Under the pieces are notes generated by a model. That model saw nothing but the letters and a program-made list of their open reading frames with translations. It ran no database searches and had not been told where the DNA came from. Shown here piece after piece: positions 18,105-28,768 of a stretch of 43,447 nucleotides of DNA. The first letter of the stretch is position 1, and every line of letters starts with the position of its first letter. The position numbers were made by a program, and so were the translations under genes. This DNA comes from Planctomycetaceae bacterium (GTDB lineage: Bacteria; Planctomycetota; Planctomycetia; Planctomycetales; Planctomycetaceae), in contig JALQUR010000053.1 of assembly GCA_023260695.1 (NCBI GenBank), forward strand, positions 1 through 43,447. Reading direction: 5' to 3'.

Positions 18105-19313
18105 TCAACTCATCGACGTACTCATTTCGAACACAGGCAGCAGCAGCGCAACAATCACAAACAACACCGCGCTGCCCATCACCATCAGCAGTGCCGGTTC
18201 AATCAGACGCACCATGGTGTCCAGCTGCCTGGCCACCTTCTTATCAATGCCGTCTGCAACACTTGCCAGCACTGTTTCAAGATTGTTCGCCTCTTCCGCG
18301 ATGCTGATCATGGCCATGATTCCAGGCGGGATGAGTCCGCAGCGGGCGAGAGGCGTTGAAAGTGCTTCACCAGCAGAGATGTTCTCTGCCGAATTCCGGA
18401 TCGCCTGCCCCAGAACCACATTTCCGGCCGAGTCACTGCTGATCTCCAGCGCCTTCAGCATCGGCACACCATTTCTCAGCAGCGTCCCCAGAATTCGACA
18501 AAACCTGGATACCGCTCCATTCAGAGCGATCGGGCCGAAAACGGGAACCTGCGTTCGGAAACGGTCCAGCAGCTCGCGCCCACGGACAGAGCTGCACCAG
18601 CGTTTGAACCCGTACAGAATTCCGCCCAGGGCAAGCAGCAGCAGCAGACCGTAACGTCCCAGTGTATCACTCAGCCACAGCAGCAGGATCGTCGGCATCG
18701 GAAGTGTCCCCGCCCGCTCAAGCTCAGCAAACAGATCGGCAAACTTCGGAACAAAGAACACAATCAGAATCAGTGTGACTGTGCTGCCTGCAATCGCCAG
18801 AAATGCCGGATAGGCCATCGCGCCGCGGACCTTTGCTCGCAGCTCCTCCTGCCGTTCCAGAAACTCCGCCGTCTGCTGCAATGCCGATTCCAGAAATGCT
18901 CCCTCTGTTCCTGCACGAACGATGGACAATGTCAGGTCACCGAAAATGTGTCGATGCATGGCCATCGCTTCATGCAGCTGTCGGCCGTCCGCAACCCGAG
19001 TTCGGATATCTGACAGTACTTCACGCATCGTCTCCTGCGGGGTCTGCTGAGCAAGCAGGTCCAGTGCATGCAGCAGTGGCACGCCATTCTGCAGCAGATC
19101 AGAGAGCTGCGTCAGCGTCGCCCCCAGAACTTCTGTACTCACTCCGCGACGGAACTGCAGCTTCAGAAGCGGCTGCCGCGCCGGAGCAACACTGAGCGGA
19201 TACAGCGATTTCCCGGCCAGCATGGTCATCACGTCGTTACGTGAATCAGCCGTAATCAGACCCTTGACGTCCTGACCTGCCATGGTTCGGGCGGTGTAGG
19301 AGAACTCCGGCAA
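18105..19313 (-). CDS. gspF: T2SS inner-membrane platform protein GspF
   Basis: 402-residue polytopic inner-membrane protein of the GspF/PilC family. Two homologous cytoplasmic T2SSF domains (about 65-190 and 265-390) are separated by membrane helices (about 170-190 and 222-240), and a last helix lies at about 370-392. The family motif AYPAFLAIAGS precedes the first helix. The start is a TTG codon: it is the first codon of MPEFSYTARTMAG-type family sequence, and AGGGA lies about 6 nt upstream. The gap after gspE is 102 bp. Confidence 0.95.
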   Translation of the reverse strand: MPEFSYTARTMAGQDVKGLITADSRNDVMTMLAGKSLYPLSVAPARQPLLKLQFRRGVSTEVLGATLTQLSDLLQNGVPLLHALDLLAQQTPQETMREVLSDIRTRVADGRQLHEAMAMHRHIFGDLTLSIVRAGTEGAFLESALQQTAEFLERQEELRAKVRGAMAYPAFLAIAGSTVTLILIVFFVPKFADLFAELERAGTLPMPTILLLWLSDTLGRYGLLLLLALGGILYGFKRWCSSVRGRELLDRFRTQVPVFGPIALNGAVSRFCRILGTLLRNGVPMLKALEISSDSAGNVVLGQAIRNSAENISAGEALSTPLARCGLIPPGIMAMISIAEEANNLETVLASVADGIDKKVARQLDTMVRLIEPALLMVMGSAVLFVIVALLLPVFEMSTSMS

Positions 19314-19415
19314 TGGATTCCCTGTTCGTTACCAGATCTCAGGAACGAGCTGGAACTGACCGGAAGTGCAGCAAAACGAAGCATCCGTTCTCTGCATCGG
19401 TCACAGTCGCAGCAA

Positions 19416-21125
<1,710 letters not shown>

Positions 21126-21432
21126 GGATGTGATGATCCTGAGCCGACAACGGGAAGGATGCGCCGGCAATACAAAGGTGGGATATCTGGCGGGACTACG
21201 AATGATGGACAGAATGTCACTGCCCAACCGCAGCAGGAAGGATTCTAGAAGGCCAATTCGACCCCTTCAATAGCCTGTTTGAGTCAGACACACGTGACAA
21301 TCCATAATGCCCCGTTTTCGTCAGTTTTGAGGGCTGACGCATGCCGAAAATCGGCAGTAAAATCAGTATTTTCAGTATTTTTGTTGTAATCCGCAGCTGT
21401 CCGGTTTGCTCACCGAATCCGAGAATCTCAGG
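21126..21432. other. Intergenic region between the giant N-domain gene and gspE
   Basis: 307 bp without a supported gene. It holds an AT-rich stretch (about 21355-21390) and a short TGCCGA-AAA-TCGGCA inverted repeat around 21342-21356. The spacing is much larger than elsewhere in the T2SS run, so gspE may have its own promoter here, but no convincing -35/-10 pair stands out. Confidence 0.4.
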
Positions 21433-24400
21433 CTACTCGTCCAGAACATCACCGAGGATCTGCATCACACGGCGGGAATTCACTTTTTGCAGCGGAATCA
21501 GGCGGATACCACGAGCTCGAGAGTCGCGAGCAGACTCATCCAGTCGAGACACCAGTTCCTGCAATTCCTCAATCAGAGCCTGAGGTGCTTTCACAACCAG
21601 AGAATTGGTTTCCTGCTGCACCTCAATTGTCAGCAGCGGTGCTGAATTACGGGCATTCAACTGCCGCAGAACACTCGCCACCTCAGCATCAATGCCGGCA
21701 GGAATCGTTACCGGTCGCCGGTTTCCACCTGCTGCCAGTTCCGTCTGATAGACGCTCGAAAGCACGTCCAGAATCTGACCCGCCGATGCGTATCGCACCG
21801 CTATCACCTCTGTCCGAAAGACGCGGCCCGAATCCGGGACCTTCTCTGAATCCAGAACCTCAAGCAGCTGTTCGATCCGCTCGCGATCAATTCTGTTGCC
21901 GTAAACCAGAAGTGCATTCAGACGCGTCTCCGGCACCAGCACCACAGATCCAAAAGCCAGCCGACCCGCCGGACTCTCATAGATCGCTTCCACCGTTTCC
22001 GCCACATCTTCAGCACCCGCATTGCGGAGCTGATAAATCGCAAAGTCCCGACTTCTGCGAACTCCCGAAACTGCTGCCAGGCTCTTCAGCAGACGCTCCA
22101 GCTGATCCAGCGCCGATTTGTCCTCAGAGACAATTGTCACGGTTCCGGATCCCGGGATGACAATCACATCGGCGGCCTCATCAGTTTCGATAACTTCATC
22201 AACGCTCTCATCTCCACTCTCATCAGCGGCAGATTCCAGCGCCGTCGGGATCACAGCGGATGAAAACGCAGGAACCTTCTGAAACTCAGCGCCTTCTTTA
22301 CTTCTGGCAGGATCTGTTCCACTCTGCGGACTCGACGGTGACGCCTGTGGGGCCAGCTCACCAGGCCGCAGAATACGAATTCGATTCTTTCGCAATGAGG
22401 GCCAAAGGTTTTCGATCCTGCGAACAGTCTCCTCCGAATCACCGGGAAACGGAATCACTCGCATCGATGATCCACTGCGGCGACCAGCCGAGCTGCCTGC
22501 AGCGATACCCGGCTCACCCATCTGTGACAACAGGTCACGAATCTCCGTGATCTGACGCGGAGTTGCTCGAATCAGAATCTGTTCAAGGTCCTCATCTGCC
22601 TGCACGATCGGTCCGCTGTACCGCGTTCGCCGTGAATAAGGCGAACTTGAGGAAGAACCTGAGGAAGAACGGGAGGAATAGCTGGACGGAGCTCCGAACA
22701 GGCCCTCAATCGCATTCACCGCTGCATCAGCCGACAGGATCGTAAGCTGTATCACAGCCGTCTCGCGCTCGTCACTCTCCTGAAATCGCTCTGTGACCAC
22801 TCGAGCTTCAGCCTGACCAGCGGCGTTGGCAGAAACGATCATCTGCTGCGTGGAGTCTTCCCAGGAAACACTCGCCCCTTCATCAACAGCACGCAGTGCC
22901 CCCTGAATCACCTCCAGCACCGTATCTCCATCCACTCCCGGCAGAGAATAAACCTCGATCGACCTTGGCATTTCCGCTGACACCGGAGGTTCCATTTCCT
23001 GCACCAGTCCAGCAATCATCTCGTGCTGCTGCGGGCGAGCCACCACAAGCAGAGAATTGCTGCCGGAATCATAGGAAACTCGAACATTGTCCGTTCGACC
23101 AAACATGGTCTGCAATGCCAGAGCTATGGTCTGGCCATCTGCCGTACGCAGCCGATAGGACCGCGGCACAGCGGCGTCAGCTCTGCCCTCACGACTCATC
23201 ATCTGAGAAACAACTTCCTGAATCGTCTCATGCTGCTCAGGTGTCGCAGTAGCCACCAGCACCTCGTCAGCAGCATCCGTCACCAGCACGGCATCCGGCA
23301 TCAGTCGCTCCAGAACTTCCTGAGCTTCATCCGCTTCATATGGTCGCAGCCAGTAACTCTGTGTTTTCAGTCCATCACCCGGAGCTCCGGTGGATGCCAG
23401 CATCTGCCCGACAAGTTCCCGCACCGCAGCCATCTTTCCAGACGGTGCACTGACAAACAGCTGCCGGCCAATACGGTCCGGTGTGACCCGTGCACCCGCT
23501 GGCAGCAGTGGCTGGAGTGCTTCCTGCACCGAGAGTGCATCCATTCGATTCAGTCGAAAGACCGCCAGCTCATGCGGCTCAACAGACTCACCGGGTACAT
23601 CAAGTTCAGCAATCAGTTCGGCGATGGACACGTGCTGATCTTCCCGAGCAAGAACGATCAGACTGCCGGTTTCAGCACTGATAGTCGCGCGCACGTTGTC
23701 ATAGCGGTTGTACATCGAATCAAGCAGATTGCGGACCGTCTCTGCATCCACACTCTGCAGTTGGTAGATCTTCGGCTGCGGCCGAATTGCTCCGGTAGAC
23801 GTGCCTCGCATCTGTGACGCCACCTGCTCAATCGTCTCATGCTGAGCTTTGGTCGCGGTAGCCACGATCATCTTGCGATCGGCATCCGTCACAATCGTGG
23901 CATCGGGAAACAATGCCAGCAGCACTTCCTGGACCTCATCAGCATTGGGAGCACCGACAACGTATGATCTGGTCTCACGATCGCCACTGTCCGCGAGTCC
24001 GGCTGTAATCGATTCGACAAGGCTTCTGACCTCTGCCTGCCGATCAACAGGAACCCGCACAAACAGCTGCCGGCCACCCGGATCAACGGTCAGCTGCACT
24101 CCAGTATCGACCAGCGGCTGCAGCACACGCAGCACTGCACTCGCAGAACTGCCTCGCAACGGATACACGTCCAGTACCTTCTCTGTCCGAGCTGGACGAA
24201 CCTGCTGCAGCTGCTGCAGCAGTTCAGCCACCTGAATATGCTCAGCGTCCGTAGCGACAATCATCAGCTGATCAGCATGAGCCCCGATACTGATTGACGC
24301 CGCCGGAACGGCAGCCTGCAATACCGTTGTCGCATTCCCTCCGAGGTCGTGGATGGAGTAAAGTCGCAACGAACGATCACTTGAGAATGGCTGTTCCTGC

Positions 24401-26577
24401 TGCAGGCGTTCCAGCAATGCCCGAATCTCCGTGTCACGCTGCTGAGTCACCTGCGCCATCAGACGATTCCCCTCAGCCGTCAGTCGGAAACTGACATCCG
24501 ACCATGTGGAAGCAAGCAGGGCCTGCGTCTGAGCTGCGACCTGAGAATTCACCGGGTAGAACTGCAGTGATCGCTCTGTATCACCGGCGGCCTGCTGCAG
24601 TGTCTGCAGAGTCGTCACGATCTGCTGATGATCGTCTGCCGTTGCAATCACGCGGAGCCGATTCAGTGCTGCATCAAGTGTTACGACAGCCTGCGGAACC
24701 AGTGCAGACAAAGTACTGACCGCCGCTGCTCCCGGAGTATTCTCCAGCTCATAAAACTGCAGTTTCAGTTCGGAACCGGGAACCCGAATTTCATCCAGCA
24801 GCGCCGCGACACGGTTGTGGTCGTCCGGTCCCGCCATCACCAGCAACCGCCGATTCGTTGCATCAACAGTCACCGCTGCAGTGGGAATCTGAGTCGCCAG
24901 CATGGTGGTTGCCGTCGTCTGATTCAGTTGCTCCAGAGAATAGCTTTGCAGAGTTCGCTCCGCACGCTCTGCAGTTTCCACACTCTTCAGCAGCAGCTCC
25001 ACCTGAGCATGCTCTGCCGGTCGCGCCAGAATCAGCAGACGCGACCCGTTTGTGTCCGGAATAATCTGCACCTTCGGCAACACGGATGTCAGCAGGCTCG
25101 TCGCTGTCGTGGCAAACGCGGTACTCACCGGATAACCCTTCAGCTCCTGCTGCTGCTCCGGTGCTTCCGCATTCTGCTGCAGCTGCCGCAGCAGCTCAGC
25201 GACCCGCTGGTGATCAGCATCGCTGGCAAGCACAACCAGACCTCGACCAGCACTGTTCACCGTCACCCGCGCCGTGGGAACCAGTCCCGCCAGAATCGTG
25301 GAAACGGTTACCGCTCCGATATCCTCCGTCTCGTACACCACAACACGTGGCCCGGCACTCGTCTGATCCTGCAGCAATTGCTCCAGTGAGCTGCGGATCT
25401 TCTCCTGATCCGCGGCAGATGCCCACGCAATCAGTTTTCCTGCCGTGGCATCAACTCGAAACTGCCCCTGTGGCGCAAGCAACTGCAGAGTCGCGACCAG
25501 CTGCAGCGGGTCCGGAACAATTGCAGGGTATACCTGCAGAACAGGTCGAGCATCTTCACCCTGAGAGCTCTCCAGCTGCTCCAGCACCTTCTTTGCCGTC
25601 AGCTGAGCCTCCGCCGATCCGTAAACCGAAATCTGACCGGCAACAGCATCAACCACCACAGTCCCCTGGATCAGCTCCCGCAGGACTTCTCCCGCTCGAT
25701 CCGGATTCGCGTGCTGCGTCGGATAAACCACCAGCCGCGATCGGAGGTCTTCCGCGGGCTGTTCCGGCACAGCCTGCAGCACCGACTGCACGGCACGCAG
25801 ATTGAGGACCGTGTCTGCGACAAGAATCTGCTTCGTACCCGGCAGCAGTTCGGCCTTCCCGTACTTCCCCAGCAACGGAGTCACTTCTTCCATGATCGTG
25901 TCCGCAGGGCGGTCATTCAGCGGAAACAGTACACTCACAAAATCAAACCGTCCCCGCACCGGAAGTTCTTCCGGCACAACTCGCGGTATCGCGCCTTCCG
26001 GCAGGCCACCCTTCAGATCCAGACACATCAGCATCCGCTCGCGTCGCACCAGACTGAAGCCACGAGTGAGCAGCCAGCCATTCACCAGATCAATGGCCTG
26101 AGCCGGACTGTAGGAACTGGAGTCGGTATAGCTGAACACGCCCGGTGGCTCAGTATCCATGACCAGCGAAAGATCTGCCTCACTGGCCAGCCAGGCCAGA
26201 ACATCGGGCCACTTCTGAGCACGAAAACTGAACTTCAGCGACTTGCCGGAAAATAGTGTGTTGAAAAGACGCCGCTGATCTTCCGTGAGCGTCTGCAGCA
26301 ATCCTGCTTCCGCCGTCGCTGCTGCAGCCGCCTTCGCCTCATCAGTTGTTGCCGCCGCAACCGCCGCCTGCCGAGTTGCCAGAATCTGCAGCACCTGTCC
26401 CCGCTGTTCCGGTGACAGCTGGATTGAAGCCACAACATCACTGTCCGAAAGGCGCTCGATATTCGCTGCAAAGGCCGGAGCATCTTCTGACTGGGCACGC
26501 ACACTGCCCGGCAGCGACGCTGTGATGGCGATCGTGAGCACTGGCAGAAAAAACAGTCTTCGCAGAACTGACAACAT
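21433..26577 (-). CDS. Giant periplasmic protein with about 20 tandem secretin N-domain-like modules and no secretin pore
   Basis: 1,714-residue exported protein. A signal peptide (ends SVRAQ, residue 29) is followed by an Ala/Gln-rich helical segment (45-110), an N0/STN-like region (about 113-188) and then roughly 20 modules of about 58-65 residues from 210 to 1681, plus a partial one at 1690-1714. Each module follows the secretin N1 (Secretin_N) pattern: strand ending in Y or F, helix with LLxxLxP, strand, short turn with N or D, strand (LLVxAxxxxH), helix ending in LLxxL. Modules 800-996 and 1002-1200 form a duplicated three-module block. Ser-rich (1299-1316) and acidic (1450-1470) inserts lie in the C-terminal modules. 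No pore-forming Secretin domain follows. It lies between gspD and gspE on the same strand, so a periplasmic structural role in the T2SS is inferred; function unproven. Confidence 0.85.
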   Translation of the reverse strand: MLSVLRRLFFLPVLTIAITASLPGSVRAQSEDAPAFAANIERLSDSDVVASIQLSPEQRGQVLQILATRQAAVAAATTDEAKAAAAATAEAGLLQTLTEDQRRLFNTLFSGKSLKFSFRAQKWPDVLAWLASEADLSLVMDTEPPGVFSYTDSSSYSPAQAIDLVNGWLLTRGFSLVRRERMLMCLDLKGGLPEGAIPRVVPEELPVRGRFDFVSVLFPLNDRPADTIMEEVTPLLGKYGKAELLPGTKQILVADTVLNLRAVQSVLQAVPEQPAEDLRSRLVVYPTQHANPDRAGEVLRELIQGTVVVDAVAGQISVYGSAEAQLTAKKVLEQLESSQGEDARPVLQVYPAIVPDPLQLVATLQLLAPQGQFRVDATAGKLIAWASAADQEKIRSSLEQLLQDQTSAGPRVVVYETEDIGAVTVSTILAGLVPTARVTVNSAGRGLVVLASDADHQRVAELLRQLQQNAEAPEQQQELKGYPVSTAFATTATSLLTSVLPKVQIIPDTNGSRLLILARPAEHAQVELLLKSVETAERAERTLQSYSLEQLNQTTATTMLATQIPTAAVTVDATNRRLLVMAGPDDHNRVAALLDEIRVPGSELKLQFYELENTPGAAAVSTLSALVPQAVVTLDAALNRLRVIATADDHQQIVTTLQTLQQAAGDTERSLQFYPVNSQVAAQTQALLASTWSDVSFRLTAEGNRLMAQVTQQRDTEIRALLERLQQEQPFSSDRSLRLYSIHDLGGNATTVLQAAVPAASISIGAHADQLMIVATDAEHIQVAELLQQLQQVRPARTEKVLDVYPLRGSSASAVLRVLQPLVDTGVQLTVDPGGRQLFVRVPVDRQAEVRSLVESITAGLADSGDRETRSYVVGAPNADEVQEVLLALFPDATIVTDADRKMIVATATKAQHETIEQVASQMRGTSTGAIRPQPKIYQLQSVDAETVRNLLDSMYNRYDNVRATISAETGSLIVLAREDQHVSIAELIAELDVPGESVEPHELAVFRLNRMDALSVQEALQPLLPAGARVTPDRIGRQLFVSAPSGKMAAVRELVGQMLASTGAPGDGLKTQSYWLRPYEADEAQEVLERLMPDAVLVTDAADEVLVATATPEQHETIQEVVSQMMSREGRADAAVPRSYRLRTADGQTIALALQTMFGRTDNVRVSYDSGSNSLLVVARPQQHEMIAGLVQEMEPPVSAEMPRSIEVYSLPGVDGDTVLEVIQGALRAVDEGASVSWEDSTQQMIVSANAAGQAEARVVTERFQESDERETAVIQLTILSADAAVNAIEGLFGAPSSYSSRSSSGSSSSSPYSRRTRYSGPIVQADEDLEQILIRATPRQITEIRDLLSQMGEPGIAAGSSAGRRSGSSMRVIPFPGDSEETVRRIENLWPSLRKNRIRILRPGELAPQASPSSPQSGTDPARSKEGAEFQKVPAFSSAVIPTALESAADESGDESVDEVIETDEAADVIVIPGSGTVTIVSEDKSALDQLERLLKSLAAVSGVRRSRDFAIYQLRNAGAEDVAETVEAIYESPAGRLAFGSVVLVPETRLNALLVYGNRIDRERIEQLLEVLDSEKVPDSGRVFRTEVIAVRYASAGQILDVLSSVYQTELAAGGNRRPVTIPAGIDAEVASVLRQLNARNSAPLLTIEVQQETNSLVVKAPQALIEELQELVSRLDESARDSRARGIRLIPLQKVNSRRVMQILGDVLDE
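22978..23574 (-). repeat. Second copy of a three-module internal repeat in the giant gene
   Basis: Encodes residues 1002-1200. It corresponds module by module with residues 800-996: GRQLFV is shared in the first module, VTDA and ATATxxQHETI in the second, and NVR plus LIVLAR/LLVVAR in the third. Offset is about 202 residues. Confidence 0.75.
23590..24180 (-). repeat. First copy of a three-module internal repeat in the giant gene
   Basis: Encodes residues 800-996, the partner of the block at 22978-23574. Shared residues are listed there. The modules are more alike at the same phase between blocks than to their immediate neighbours, which points to duplication of a three-module unit. Confidence 0.75.
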
Positions 26578-27193
26578 CCGAATTCACTTTGCGTAAAGGC
26601 AGGAAATTGCGGCGGGAGCAACCATGGAGGCAGCAGGAATGCAGCACACCATCATCAGATTCGGACGGCGCCGCCGAGCCGATGTAATACGACGCGGGGC
26701 ATCAGGGGGAATACAGCATGTTAGCCTCGAACACTCCGAATAACACGGTTATTCCGGAAGCCTCAGCTCTCCGCAAAATGTCTCTTTGACACGCCCGTCA
26801 CGGCTCAATTGTCGTCACCTGCCGCAGTTCAGCGGAGCCGACAGCGGAACTCCGGCCTGTGCAACAGCGCTGACAATTATTGCAGATGTGCCAGTGGCAC
26901 CGAATGCAGGAGTTATTCAATCCGGCCTGACAGTAATCCTCCTCAAAACACCCCGCCATCTGGCTGTCAGTCGTCAATTCAACGACGACCCTGCTGATAC
27001 CAGCCGGCTGACACCGCAGGCACTCTCCAGAACCTCAGAATTCGCCTTGATCCACCCGGCATTCAGTACCGATGCTGAATTCACAGGGGAGCATCGGGAG
27101 CAGCCCGCTTTTCCGTTCCGGATTCACTACCGCAACTCCAGCCGCCATACTGCGGCATCTCTCTCCTGCAGGGTTCTTCTGAAGGTTTAGGCA
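26578..27193. promoter_or_regulatory. Divergent intergenic region between the giant gene and the BON-like gene
   Basis: 616 bp without a supported gene, between two divergent starts (26577 minus, 27194 plus). It must hold promoters for both, though I cannot name -35/-10 boxes with confidence. The clearest element is an inverted repeat at 26736-26757: TCCGAATAAC and GTTATTCCGGA around an ACG loop, perfect over 7 bp and longer with one bulged C. It could bind a regulator shared by both genes. Confidence 0.45.
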
Positions 27194-27919
27194 ATGCGTT
27201 ACCTGTGCACCTTTCTGCTGCTGCTTTTCGCAACGGATTCCGCCATGGCACAGGGGATGTTTGGTCCCAGAAATCTGGGGCAGGGAATTTCCGGACGCTC
27301 GTCCACTCGTGGATCTTCCAGCAGATCTGCAGCCGATGACACAGAAGTCCTCAGCCCTTCCAGCTCACTGCAGGGACGTCGCTTCACTCGCGAAGCACGG
27401 ACAGCCGGGGACTTTGTGGGCGCTAATACTCAGAGTGAAGCAGCCGGAAATTTCGTCGGAGCCCAGTCCACTGCACAGACAGCCGTCGCTGCTGCCGTAG
27501 GAATCACTGAAACGGCCGTCGGAGGAACAAATCGCAGACGCGTGCTGCGGCCAGCGGGAATCTATGCCGAACGACTCACTCTGGCCCCTGAACTGCAGCA
27601 GTCCGCCACCAGTTTCAGTCTGCAGGATCTCGCTGCCCAGGAATCGGCCAGCGCTGTTGCTGTCTGGGCTGCGGCACAAGGGATTTCGTTGCAGGTGTCC
27701 GTCGACTCCCGACAGGCAGTACTCTCCGGGATTGTCCAGTCTGAAAAGGACCGGCAGACGGCGGAACTGCTGCTGTTGCTGGAGCCCGGTGTTGATCGAG
27801 TTCGGAATCAGCTGACCGTGGCATCCGCAACACTTCCGGAGCGAAGAGATTCTCCCCCGGTACCGCCTGTCCGTCGCCGTACACCGCCTCAGCGTCCACT
27901 GCTGCGTCCCGGTCCCTGA
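27194..27919 (+). CDS. Secreted BON-like domain protein within the T2SS locus
   Basis: 241-residue exported protein: signal peptide (YLCTFLLLLFATDSAMAQ), then a Gly/Ser/Arg-rich segment (30-65). Two copies of an FVGA motif follow (AGDFVGANTQSEAAGNFVGAQ region, split at about 73-92), then a linker. A C-terminal domain (about 150-215) ends in SVDSRQAVLSGIVQSEKDR and VDRVRNQLTV, which fits a BON domain; BON domains are small periplasmic or membrane-associated modules. The tail is Pro/Arg-rich. GAAGG lies about 9 nt before the ATG. It is the only plus-strand gene inside the T2SS cluster, divergent from the giant gene, and its 3' 305 bp lie antisense to the lipoprotein frame. Role unknown. Confidence 0.75.
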   Translation: MRYLCTFLLLLFATDSAMAQGMFGPRNLGQGISGRSSTRGSSSRSAADDTEVLSPSSSLQGRRFTREARTAGDFVGANTQSEAAGNFVGAQSTAQTAVAAAVGITETAVGGTNRRRVLRPAGIYAERLTLAPELQQSATSFSLQDLAAQESASAVAVWAAAQGISLQVSVDSRQAVLSGIVQSEKDRQTAELLLLLEPGVDRVRNQLTVASATLPERRDSPPVPPVRRRTPPQRPLLRPGP

Positions 27920-28700
27920 CCGCAGCGTCCTGCTGCAATCCCGTAAATCCAGTCAACGGCTCAGATCCCGTGCTGCCGCTACCGCGGAGATTCCGATTCA
28001 GAAAACCCGGCGGCAATGCAATTTCGGTAACGGATACAGATTCTCTCCCACCTGCAATCTGCCGCACTGCTTCCCGCTCTCCGGCAATGTCATCGGTGTA
28101 CGCTGCCTGAGTCACTGCTGAATTCTGCGTCTGTGACTGTGCTGCTGCATCCGCAGGTGCCTGCAGAGATCTCTGTCGCGCAAGTGATTCATAAAACTGA
28201 CTTCCGTCCCCGGGACCTGGCAGAACGACATGTGCGGGACTGGAAGTGAGTTCCGTTCCCTCCACACCCACAAAACGAGTCACCACGGTCAGGTGAGTAA
28301 TCGCACCTCCGGCCGCATCCCACGGCAACCAGAAACTATACGAATGCCCCATTCTGGAATGACTGTAATGCTGCTCCAGGTCGCCCGCAGGAAATACATA
28401 CTTGCGATCCGGGCTGCGCTGAGATGTCCCCAGACTGTCATCCCAGACGTAAACCACCAGCACGCCCTCCGTACGAATCGTGCGGTGCCGTTCCAGTCCG
28501 TAAAACATGACTCGTCCACCAACGCCTCGAGTTGCCGGTTCTCCCGCCTGGTGTAACACCGTATCAGACCAGACCGGAACCATCTGAGTGGCCACCCGCG
28601 GCTCATTGCGATTCCACCAGCTTCCGAGATTTGCACTGGGATTCACCAGCGAGCATCCGCTGCTGAGTACCAGCAGTATCAGGACAACGCAAAGTCGCAT
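27615..28700 (-). CDS. Predicted lipoprotein downstream of gspD
   Basis: 361-residue predicted lipoprotein: a short hydrophobic helix ends in a lipobox (LSSGC, Cys at about 16 from the ATG at 28700). The conserved-looking core (about 45-165) contains VMFYGLERHRTIRTEGVLVVYVWDD, PDRKYVFPAGDLEQHYSHSRMGHSYSFWLPWD and a beta-rich VTRFVGVEGTELTSSPAHVVLPG. The last 100 or so residues lie antisense to the BON-like gene, are Ala/Pro/Arg/Gln-rich, and may not be conserved. A lipoprotein beside gspD could be a secretin pilotin, but it does not resemble GspS or PulS by eye. An in-frame ATG at 28727 exists; 28700 gives a proper lipoprotein signal. 68 bp after gspD. Confidence 0.7.
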   Translation of the reverse strand: MRLCVVLILLVLSSGCSLVNPSANLGSWWNRNEPRVATQMVPVWSDTVLHQAGEPATRGVGGRVMFYGLERHRTIRTEGVLVVYVWDDSLGTSQRSPDRKYVFPAGDLEQHYSHSRMGHSYSFWLPWDAAGGAITHLTVVTRFVGVEGTELTSSPAHVVLPGPGDGSQFYESLARQRSLQAPADAAAQSQTQNSAVTQAAYTDDIAGEREAVRQIAGGRESVSVTEIALPPGFLNRNLRGSGSTGSEPLTGFTGLQQDAAVRDRDAAVDAEAVYGDGQAVPGENLFAPEVLRMPRSADSELDQHRAPATAAVPPSAGPFQTGQSRRVLPVGSRRTPATKSLVPQPRQQQRWPIPGQRDPAD

Positions 28701-28768
28701 CCGTCTTCTTTCTCTCGCAGGTCCCATGCTCTGCCCTCAGTTCCCATCATTCAGCACAGGTCTTCGAA

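Noticed and set aside
24628-25389. 253-residue plus-strand frame within the giant gene
   Set aside because: It is the complement of the repeat modules, very rich in Gln, Arg, Leu and His, with no start signal.
21433-26577. Idea that the giant gene is a truncated or frameshifted secretin
   Set aside because: gspD with a complete pore domain is present nearby, and the DNA downstream of the giant gene's stop shows no secretin-domain sequence in any frame before gspE.
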